7,681 nt of DNA from NCBI GenBank assembly GCA_023151145.1, contig JAKLJM010000095.1, forward strand, positions 1 to 7,681, in the 5' to 3' direction. Numbering within the stretch: position 1 is the stretch's first letter; every line of letters begins with the position of its first letter. Both the position numbers and the translations under genes were made by a program. Under the pieces are notes generated by a model. That model saw nothing but the letters and a program-made list of their open reading frames with translations. It ran no database searches and was not told the origin of the DNA. This stretch comes from Bacteriovoracaceae bacterium. Lineage in GTDB: Bacteria; Bdellovibrionota; Bacteriovoracia; Bacteriovoracales; Bacteriovoracaceae. Shown here in pieces: positions 1-5,114 of the stretch.

Positions 1-1919
1 AAGTTATTAGTCAAAGCTGTTTTTTTATCTATAACTTGATAGTTTCCGTCCCTAAGTTCTATGGTTACGTTCTGATTCGAACTTACTTTGAAATTTGCCT
101 CTTTTTCTGATCCAGAATAAGCAACAACTTTCCATAAAATTTTTTGTTCCGGCCGATATATACTTCGATCTGTGTAAATAAAGGCATCACTTCTTTGGTA
201 ACTATTGCCATCTATTGAAATAGGGTATATTGGTTTTTTTGAACCAATTAGCTGATTGTTTTTTTCTGCCATGATGAAATAGCTTCGATATTGACCATCA
301 GAATTTTTCCCTGGTGAAAGACTAGCTTCACCATTTTTATTTGTGACTTTGCTTTCAATTTTTTGATGACCTTTTTGATAATCCAAAGAATACAAATAAA
401 CATTTGCCTGAGAGATTGGCTTACCGTTGCTTCCATTTTCAACACGCACTTTAAAAGAACCAGACTTGAAGTCTCTGGTTGTTGAAAAAGTAAAATCTGA
501 AATAAAAGTTTGAATTCCTCTAACGATACCACTATTCATCGTAGGACTCGTTGAGGCCATTACGGCATAGAATCCCGGTTGATGCTCTTTGGGAGTAATG
601 AACGCCTGATGAGTATTAAAATCTTTTGTAGCACGAAGCTCTTCACTCCATTCGTAATTTGCTCTTCCGTTTAAGTAATGAGCTAACTCTCTCCAACTTG
701 GCCTTAGTGAATAATCTTTCGTTGTTTCTATAAATTTTTTAAAATCTATTTTGTAACTTTTAAAATATAGCTTAGTCAGATTTTGATATTTAACGGCGAC
801 ACTGGAATTATTACTTCCATCAATATTCATTCCCTCGATTGTGAATGTAGGTAACTCAATTTCTTTAATTATGTCTCGACATCTTTTAGCGCCCAGAGAT
901 TGCGGATGTAGAGTCGATCCCTGTAGCGCAATTTGGCGAGCATTGATTTTTGCCTCAGGATGATCGGTGGACTTTATAATTTCTGCTAAAAGAGCATGTC
1001 CCATGGTTACCCAAGAGATATCATTGTTTTTTTGAAGAATGTCCTTCAACTCTTTGATGAGATCAGCGGTGTCTTCTTTATTGGAAAAATGATCGCGTGC
1101 GATTCTTATTCGTTGAAATCGCGCCTCAAGAGCTGCTGCAGTGTTCTTTTTTGAGAGATGCCAATTTTCTAGATCTTTAAGGACAAAGGATATTTTTTTA
1201 AGTGGATGGACGTCCATGTCGGTGAGATTAATTTTTTCGAAGCCCACAACGAATGTTTTTTGATCGATTAGGTGCTTTTCATTTTTTTCTTTTGCACTCC
1301 ACAGGGAGTTGTCGGAGAAAAATGTAGCTAAAGAATAGGTAAGGGAATCCCTTAAGGTTTGACGAATATTATCTGGATAGTTATTGGGAGAAATAATTTC
1401 ATTTAAGGCATCGCGCTCATGAGTTCCTAAGTCCTGACGAATATTCCAAGCGAGGTTAAATGCTTTTAAGCTTTCATTGAAAATTTCTTCAGTGGTGAGC
1501 TTTTTTATGTCAAAATTATTTTTTTCCGAAACAAATTCTCTTTTTCTGATTTCATAGGAATAGCTATCAAAATAAGTTTTAAACGAATATGCCAGAGTGA
1601 TGTTAAGTACTGCTTTAGCCAAACTACTTTTTGGTTGAGGTTGCTTTTTTAAATCAATGACGGCCGTTTCGTATCCATGCATCCCAATTTTTAATAAAGT
1701 TTCTTTCGCTATCAAATTGGCCCAAAGAAATTCATCATTATTTTTCTGACTTTTATCAATGAGAAACTTTAATCTATTAGATGCTTCTTTGAATTTTTGT
1801 TCAGAAACTAATTTTTCAAATTCAGCATCATGAAAACGAATTTTATTTTTAGATGCTCCATAAGTTAGAGGAATAATAGCTAACGCCAAAACAATAAGTA
1901 GGGTTTTAATTTTTTTCAT
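1..1919 (-). CDS. Bacterial alpha-2-macroglobulin family protein, N-terminal part (C-terminus beyond left edge)
   Basis: The frame is open and uninterrupted from an ATG at 1919 to the window edge (639 codons seen). Residues 1-21 form a Sec signal peptide (MKKIK, then a hydrophobic run ending LTYGA). There is no lipobox Cys, so the protein is probably soluble in the periplasm or secreted. Residues about 25-400 are mostly helical and charged. At about 480-560 lies a beta-rich macroglobulin/Ig-like domain with the pattern GKPISQANVYLY (G499 K500 P501). Next comes an MG2-type domain marked by YTDRSIYRPEQ (Y582-Q592), the hallmark TDRxIYRPGQ motif. Known members are very large protease-trapping envelope proteins, many with a CxEQ thioester far downstream; that part is not visible here. 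The helical N-terminus plus this domain order resembles the Bacteroidetes-type family more than E. coli YfhM. The start has no Shine-Dalgarno; a promoter abuts the ATG. Family assignment is firm; thioester status and pbpC linkage cannot be judged. Confidence 0.9.
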   Translation of the reverse strand, partial: MKKIKTLLIVLALAIIPLTYGASKNKIRFHDAEFEKLVSEQKFKEASNRLKFLIDKSQKNNDEFLWANLIAKETLLKIGMHGYETAVIDLKKQPQPKSSLAKAVLNITLAYSFKTYFDSYSYEIRKREFVSEKNNFDIKKLTTEEIFNESLKAFNLAWNIRQDLGTHERDALNEIISPNNYPDNIRQTLRDSLTYSLATFFSDNSLWSAKEKNEKHLIDQKTFVVGFEKINLTDMDVHPLKKISFVLKDLENWHLSKKNTAAALEARFQRIRIARDHFSNKEDTADLIKELKDILQKNNDISWVTMGHALLAEIIKSTDHPEAKINARQIALQGSTLHPQSLGAKRCRDIIKEIELPTFTIEGMNIDGSNNSSVAVKYQNLTKLYFKSYKIDFKKFIETTKDYSLRPSWRELAHYLNGRANYEWSEELRATKDFNTHQAFITPKEHQPGFYAVMASTSPTMNSGIVRGIQTFISDFTFSTTRDFKSGSFKVRVENGSNGKPISQANVYLYSLDYQKGHQKIESKVTNKNGEASLSPGKNSDGQYRSYFIMAEKNNQLIGSKKPIYPISIDGNSYQRSDAFIYTDRSIYRPEQKILWKVVAYSGSEKEANFKVSSNQNVTIELRDGNYQVIDKKTALTNN

Positions 1920-1925
1920 AGTGAA

Positions 1926-1954
1926 ATTTTAAGTGAAAGGAATTAACTTCCCAA
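1926..1954 (-). promoter_or_regulatory. Sigma-70-like promoter of the macroglobulin gene, predicted leaderless
   Basis: Read on the minus strand, TTGGGA (1954-1949) and TAAAAT (1931-1926) are separated by exactly 17 nt. The -10 ends six bases before the ATG at 1919, so a normal +1 falls on or next to the A of the start codon. No Shine-Dalgarno lies between. This is a pattern match only; the start site is inferred. Confidence 0.55.
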
Positions 1955-1992
1955 ATGAATTCACGAGAGGAGAAATGTTCCTAGGTCTGCTA

Positions 1993-2472
1993 TTACCCGA
2001 TTTCGACAGTAGATCTTAATATTTTCCATGTGTGGTCTGCATTTAACCTAATTTCTGCTATAAATTTTTTATCAGCCATTTTTTCTTTCCATTCTTCTGG
2101 TGAAATTAAAGATAGAAAACGTTTTTGATCTTCTTTTTCATAGAGATAGTAAGTTTTGCCTATTACTGGAGTGAAAGGGATGTCTGAGTCGTAGATGAGG
2201 TCAGAGATATAAACTCTCTTTTTTATATCTTGAACTTGTTTGGCGAGAGTTTTCATTTGTTCATAGATCAGGCTCATTTGTTCATCTGTTTGCTCTAGCA
2301 TGGCGGTTCGAGCATGGGACTTTATTTGACCTTGTTCTGTGGGAACAATAGCAAATCCCCCAACGGAATGAGCATACTCTAGTAAAGAAGGCATATCTGC
2401 TGTCTTTAGCTTTAAGAGATCCATATCGATTTTATCAATGTCTACCGGAGTGGGTTTTTTATTGTTTTCCAT
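1993..2472 (-). CDS. DUF2452 (C1orf50-like) family protein, function unknown
   Basis: This 159-residue protein has no signal peptide or membrane segment and should be cytoplasmic. Recognisable family features, in order: a GGFAIVPTEQG segment near residue 39; a helical stretch around residues 60-85 (EQTDEQMSLIYEQMKTLAKQ) that resembles the family's IxEQIxxLxxQ region; then YYLYEKEDQKRFLSLISPEEW (about 108-128), matching the YYLYxxxxxxxxSIISPxEW core of human C1orf50 as I recall it; and a closing FIAEIRLNADHTW. The length is ordinary for bacterial members. No biochemical role is established for the family and I assign none. The gene stands between the macroglobulin and the hydrolase operon with its own promoter. 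The ATG at 2472 has no Shine-Dalgarno but a perfect -10 five bases upstream. The stop is TAA. Confidence 0.85.
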   Translation of the reverse strand: MENNKKPTPVDIDKIDMDLLKLKTADMPSLLEYAHSVGGFAIVPTEQGQIKSHARTAMLEQTDEQMSLIYEQMKTLAKQVQDIKKRVYISDLIYDSDIPFTPVIGKTYYLYEKEDQKRFLSLISPEEWKEKMADKKFIAEIRLNADHTWKILRSTVEIG

Positions 2473-2477
2473 GTCTT

Positions 2478-2483
2478 ATTATA
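2478..2483 (-). promoter_or_regulatory. Perfect -10 hexamer (TATAAT) five bases before the DUF2452 start codon
   Basis: On the minus strand TATAAT occupies 2483-2478, followed by AAGAC and the ATG at 2472. A normal discriminator length puts +1 at the A of ATG, predicting a leaderless transcript. No good -35 is seen at 16-18 nt upstream, so the promoter may depend on an activator, or the match may be chance in AT-rich DNA. Confidence 0.45.
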
Positions 2484-2540
2484 AACTCATTTAATCAAGA
2501 ATTTCATCACCATTTTGTTTTCAAGCTTTAGACAATGCTT

Positions 2541-3452
2541 CTATTTCAACAAGAGTTTCAAGGCAGCAGCAGTATGGGCCTCTCGATCGTAGGGTTGTCG
2601 TAAAATGTAAAAGTTTGTCATAGTCATAAGATGATCCACATTTTCTTCAATAACATAATCGACGTTAAAGCCATGTTCAGACAATAAGGCACTTTTTAAA
2701 GGCACAACGCCATCATTAGGCCCTGCTTTTTTGTCACTATAATTTCTAAAAAGTTCTAGAGGGGTGTCGTAGCCCCTAGTGTTTTCTTTAATCGTGGCCA
2801 TGTTGATAAAACGTGTCTCTTTGGCGATTTTTTCAATTAACTCAATCGTTGATGATTGTTGCATTATTTGTAATCTCTCTTCAATAGTTAAGGAACTTAA
2901 TCCTTTTTGATTTCCACCCATGATTCTAAAGAGATTCTTGGCGCCACCTTTATAAAGATGATTTCTATGAACCTTACTAGCAATAGGGGCACCGTAAAAT
3001 GGAGTTTGAACTGTAATCCAACCATGTACTTTTTGAATGAGGTCTGGGCGAAGTCTAAAAGCTTCTAAAGTATCTAAGCCTCCCTTTGAGTGTGAGTATA
3101 TCAATACCGGGAGAGTACTTTTTTCTAAGGATTCAATTATTTTTAAGGCATTTTCTTCTGGTGGTGTTTCTGTTTCAAGTCTAACGAATTCAAAATCAGA
3201 TTCATTGTTTTTTAAGTATTCAATCTGATCCTTAAATCCTTCTGCAAATAGTGAACGAAGTTTGATAAAGTTATTACTTTTTGAAATAAAAGATTCTGCT
3301 AAAACTCCAGGAACGATGAGGATTTTATAGTTTTTAAATTTTTCTTCAGTAATAGGAAAAGTTGTTTTTAAGGACAAATAGTCGGACGTTACATCATTGG
3401 CAAATGTACTTTTAAAAAGAAAAATAAAGAGTAAGAATAATATTTTTTTCAT
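2541..3452 (-). CDS. Secreted alpha/beta-hydrolase (lipase/esterase-like)
   Basis: The 303-residue protein begins with a signal peptide (MKKILFLLFIFLFKSTFA, cleavage near residue 18) and has no lipobox. ILIVPGV (44-50) is the strand and oxyanion-loop region. YSHSKGG (119-125) is the nucleophile elbow, with Ser122 in an SxSxG variant of GxSxG. QTPFYGAPIA (149-158) is the segment seen in triacylglycerol-lipase and PGAP1-like hydrolases. GPNDGVVP (244-251) supplies a plausible acid at Asp247, and VDHLMT (272-277) the His274. A complete Ser-Asp-His triad is therefore visible, and an active periplasmic or secreted enzyme is likely. The substrate is unknown; lipase, esterase or thioesterase are all possible. 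The ATG follows the stop of the upstream gene with no gap, so translation is probably coupled. Stop is TAG. Confidence 0.85.
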   Translation of the reverse strand: MKKILFLLFIFLFKSTFANDVTSDYLSLKTTFPITEEKFKNYKILIVPGVLAESFISKSNNFIKLRSLFAEGFKDQIEYLKNNESDFEFVRLETETPPEENALKIIESLEKSTLPVLIYSHSKGGLDTLEAFRLRPDLIQKVHGWITVQTPFYGAPIASKVHRNHLYKGGAKNLFRIMGGNQKGLSSLTIEERLQIMQQSSTIELIEKIAKETRFINMATIKENTRGYDTPLELFRNYSDKKAGPNDGVVPLKSALLSEHGFNVDYVIEENVDHLMTMTNFYILRQPYDREAHTAAALKLLLK

Positions 3453-3923
3453 CTACTTACATTGAAATCCAATAGAAATATAAGTTATCGTTTCTCCAAA
3501 AAACCTACTGTAAGAATAACTTTTTTCATAAGTACCTTTTAAGGTTTTTTGATTAAAAGATAATTTTTCCCAAATTCTGCACGGTGAAGTTTCAGGACTA
3601 CAAATCAATGAAGTATCATAACTTTCTAATGAAATTTGTCCGTTAGAGTTATTGTATTTTTTGTCACCGTTAAAGTAAGAAAATAGATAGAGTGATTCAT
3701 TGTCATAGCGATCACTGCCATTTCTGGCGATCATTTTACCATTGATGGAAACATTTTCATTATTGGCGTTATGAGAAAGTACAAAATCAATATTTTTGAC
3801 TAACAAATGAGCGCTACTATTGATTCTTCCATTTAATAAAGTTTGGCAATTGTAATCATTTTCAGCAGAGACGTTCGCAGTCATTGTTACCAACAAAGTT
3901 GCTGCTACAATTAAATGTTTCAT
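3453..3923 (-). CDS. Secreted four-cysteine protein of unknown function
   Basis: I do not recognise this 156-residue family. It has a clear signal peptide (MKHLIVAATLLVTMTANVSA, cleavage after Ala20) and a mature part rich in Asn, Ser and Tyr that reads as beta-structure. It contains exactly four cysteines (Cys26, Cys108, Cys115, Cys155), suggesting two disulfides, one possibly linking the two ends. The start is well supported: AGGGAG lies about 7 nt upstream of ATG 3923. Its TAG stop directly abuts the ATG of the secreted hydrolase, so the two form an operon and probably act in the same compartment. An inhibitor, chaperone or binding partner of the hydrolase is possible but is only inferred from coupling. 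Confidence 0.75.
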   Translation of the reverse strand: MKHLIVAATLLVTMTANVSAENDYNCQTLLNGRINSSAHLLVKNIDFVLSHNANNENVSINGKMIARNGSDRYDNESLYLFSYFNGDKKYNNSNGQISLESYDTSLICSPETSPCRIWEKLSFNQKTLKGTYEKSYSYSRFFGETITYISIGFQCK

Positions 3924-3940
3924 AAATAAACTCCCTAAAG

Positions 3941-4011
3941 ATTAACAAGGAGTTATAACTTATTTTAAGCTTCACAGTGAGAATGTTGTAAATATTACTT
4001 GTCTTGTTAAT
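3941..4011. repeat. Widely spaced 9-bp inverted repeat upstream of the 3923 start
   Basis: ATTAACAAG at 3941-3949 is matched by its exact reverse complement CTTGTTAAT at 4003-4011. The centres are 62 bp apart, close to six helical turns. Both arms lie in the leader and promoter region of the secreted-protein/hydrolase operon. The same 9-mer recurs at 6258-6266 upstream of the hemerythrin. It could be a pair of operator half-sites, or chance in AT-rich DNA. Confidence 0.45.
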
Positions 4012-4034
4012 GGGAGAGCACGATTTGTTTGAAT

Positions 4035-4056
4035 TCCCCCCATGGGATTGGGGGGA
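4035..4056 (-). terminator. GC-only hairpin downstream of the OmpA-family lipoprotein gene
   Basis: TCCCCCC (4035-4041) pairs with GGGGGGA (4050-4056) across an 8-nt loop, a very stable stem in an AT-rich background, placed 31 nt past the TAA at 4087 on the minus strand. On the minus strand no U-run follows; on the plus strand only a loosely T-rich stretch does. It is more likely an mRNA 3'-end stabiliser or a weak or Rho-assisted terminator than a textbook intrinsic terminator. Confidence 0.4.
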
Positions 4057-4086
4057 GTCTTGTCTTTATTACGAGATATTTATAAC

Positions 4087-4722
4087 TTACGATTTTTTAT
4101 CTTCTTTTGGCACCTTAGTTTCATCAACGGTAATTTCAATTTCCACTCGACGGTTTTGTTTACGTCCATCAAGATTTGTATTGTCAGCAATCGGGTTTTG
4201 AGGACCCATTCCTAGTGTTGAAACTGTTTCGGCCGGTAGACCAACTGAGATTAAATGTGCTTTTACAGCATCAGCCCTTTTTTGTGAGAGAACTTCATTT
4301 TGAGCTGTTGTTCCAGTGTTGTCGGTATAACCTTTAATGGTTAAAACGTTTTCAGGATACTTCTTCATAATTTGCGCCATTTGTGAAAGATTTTCTTTCG
4401 CTTGTGGTTTCAAATCAGCTTTCCCTGTATCAAAAAGAATATCACTTTTTAATTTTGTTACTAAACCTTGTTCAGTTCTTTTTGTTTCTGCTATTTTTTC
4501 AAGTTCTTTTGCTTGTTTATCAAGGCGTGAACCAACAAAACCTCCAAGGCCCGCACCAATGACTGCACCAATCGCAGCTCCTTTTCATTTTCCTAATACA
4601 GCACCAAGAGCACCACCTGCCGCGGCACCGATTCCTGTTCCCATTAATGTGCGTTTTTTATCAGTCGCACAACCACTCAAAAGCATTACGAGAGAAGAGA
4701 TAATGATCAATGTTTTTTTCAT
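4087..4722 (-). pseudogene. YiaD/OmpA-type glycine-zipper lipoprotein with in-frame TGA at codon 46
   Basis: A single frame of 212 codons runs from ATG 4722 (AAGGAG 5 nt upstream) to TAA 4087, broken only by TGA at 4585-4587. Residues 1-18 are a lipoprotein signal peptide with lipobox LLSGC (lipidated Cys18). Residues about 28-68 are a glycine zipper (GTGIGAAAGGALGAVLG, then KGAAIGAVIGAGLGG), with the TGA between Lys45 and Lys47. A helical linker follows, then an OmpA C-terminal peptidoglycan-binding domain (about 88-200) with ILFDTGKADL, GYTDNTG, LSQKRADAV and NRRVEIEI. Asp134 and Arg149 match the diaminopimelate-binding pair of AbOmpA. If read through, this would be an outer-membrane lipoprotein gripping peptidoglycan. 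Family members such as E. coli YiaD have Gly before KG here, so a GGA-to-TGA change is the simplest origin. The longest downstream restart (TTG 4413) lacks the signal and the first strand of the domain, so it cannot rescue function. Null allele, readthrough or base-call error all remain open. Confidence 0.8.
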
Positions 4723-4845
4723 AAAAACTCCTTTTTAATAACTGATTCTAAAAGTCTGAATTAATTCATTTTATCGAGTTAATTATTGAGAGAGTCGGCG
4801 TTTTAAGCAAGGGGAAATTGCATCTAATCATAAACATTTTTTGAA

Positions 4846-5073
4846 ATGACCTATATCAGTGTGAAAAACTCTATTTATGGCACAATACAATTGAGGATAA
4901 GGATAACAAGGAGGCTAGAGAATGAATATGTTGAAGCAATTCTTCTCGAGGTTAAGGAATGGATTCGGCCTTGGGAAAGAGAGAGAGTAAGGTTTGCAGA
5001 CAATCACTTTAGAGCTTATCGCAAGCACCAAAAATTTTCTAAAGATGAAGCCACTTACAATCTCTTAAATTAA
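4846..5073 (+). CDS. Small basic hypothetical protein, start and frame uncertain
   Basis: An open frame of 75 codons starts at ATG 4846 and ends at TAA 5073, 12 nt before a strong terminator. I recognise no family. The C-terminal 29 residues (from RVRFADNH onward, through FRAYRKHQKF to TYNLLN) look like real protein. The first 25 codons contain many AGG and ATA codons and no Shine-Dalgarno precedes ATG 4846, so the N-terminal part may be an artefact of promoter and leader DNA. A perfect AAGGAGG at 4908-4914 instead points to ATG 4922 in another frame, and an (AG)5 tract at 4978-4987 separates the two frames. One reading is that the true gene is about 49 codons from 4922 with a two-base slip in the tract. 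The transcript could also act as a small RNA. Confidence 0.4.
   Translation: MTYISVKNSIYGTIQLRIRITRRLENEYVEAILLEVKEWIRPWERERVRFADNHFRAYRKHQKFSKDEATYNLLN
4886..4914 (+). promoter_or_regulatory. Candidate -10 (TACAAT) and ideal Shine-Dalgarno of the small plus-strand gene
   Basis: TACAAT at 4886-4891 would place +1 near 4898; the best -35 (GTGAAA, 4861-4866) is 19 nt away and weak. The Shine-Dalgarno AAGGAGG at 4908-4914 is a near-perfect anti-16S match, 7 nt before ATG 4922. It is the strongest ribosome-binding site in the window, yet it serves an ORF of only 22 codons in the sequence as given. Confidence 0.45.
4922..4990 (+). CDS. 22-codon ORF with ideal Shine-Dalgarno, probably the true N-terminus of the small gene
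   Basis: ATG 4922 follows AAGGAGG by 7 nt and encodes MNMLKQFFSRLRNGFGLGKE, then R-E and TAA at 4988-4990. The sequence is amphipathic and basic with a glycine-containing turn. It ends immediately after the dinucleotide tract AGAGAGAGAG (4978-4987). Removing one AG unit joins it, without a stop, to the RVRFADNH... C-terminus of the overlapping frame, giving a 49-residue protein ending at 5073. It may therefore be one half of a frame-disrupted or phase-variable gene, or a leader peptide in its own right. Confidence 0.35.
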   Translation: MNMLKQFFSRLRNGFGLGKERE

Positions 5074-5085
5074 CGATTCGAAATT

Positions 5086-5111
5086 AGGCCCCATTGTTTG
5101 GGGCCTTTTTT
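5086..5111 (+). terminator. Rho-independent terminator of the small plus-strand transcript, shared with converging parB-like gene
   Basis: AGGCCCC (5086-5092) pairs perfectly with GGGGCCT (5100-5106) around a 7-nt loop, followed at once by a T-run to 5111. On the plus strand this is a textbook intrinsic terminator 12 nt after TAA 5073. It also lies just past the TAA (5115) of the minus-strand ParB-like gene, where the U-tract (TAATTTC) is weaker, so it may act in both directions. It is good evidence that a real short transcript precedes it. Confidence 0.88.
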
Positions 5112-5114
5112 GTA

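Noticed and set aside
248..532. Minus-strand open frame of 94 codons
   Set aside because: It lies wholly inside the macroglobulin gene in another frame and has low-complexity, non-domain sequence.
1975..2019. Plus-strand 14-codon ORF after GAGAGGAG
   Set aside because: The purine run is only two bases from the ATG, and the ORF runs into the 3' end of the convergent DUF2452 gene.
3037..3228. Plus-strand ORF opposite the secreted hydrolase
   Set aside because: It is antisense to the catalytic-serine region of a clear hydrolase gene, with no start signals.
4004..4201. Plus-strand ORF of 65 codons
   Set aside because: It overlaps the OmpA C-terminus and the GC hairpin, with no SD and no recognisable protein character.
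4087..4413. OmpA-domain protein starting at TTG 4413 as a separate gene
   Set aside because: The frame continues upstream to a lipoprotein start with SD, and the TTG start would cut off the first strand of the OmpA domain and has no RBS.
4585..4587. TGA read as Gly or Trp by genetic-code reassignment (codes 25 or 4)
   Set aside because: About two thousand other coding positions in the window use GGN and TGG with no internal TGA, and the gene set is that of an ordinary didermic bacterium.
4337..4738. Plus-strand open frame of 133 codons rich in Pro and Ala
   Set aside because: It is the antisense of the OmpA-family lipoprotein; the Pro/Ala bias is the complement of its glycine zipper.
4878..4894. 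Possible sigma-54 promoter (TGGCAC near 4878)
   Set aside because: The following TTG is two bases out of register with the required -24/-12 spacing and the -12 GC is absent.
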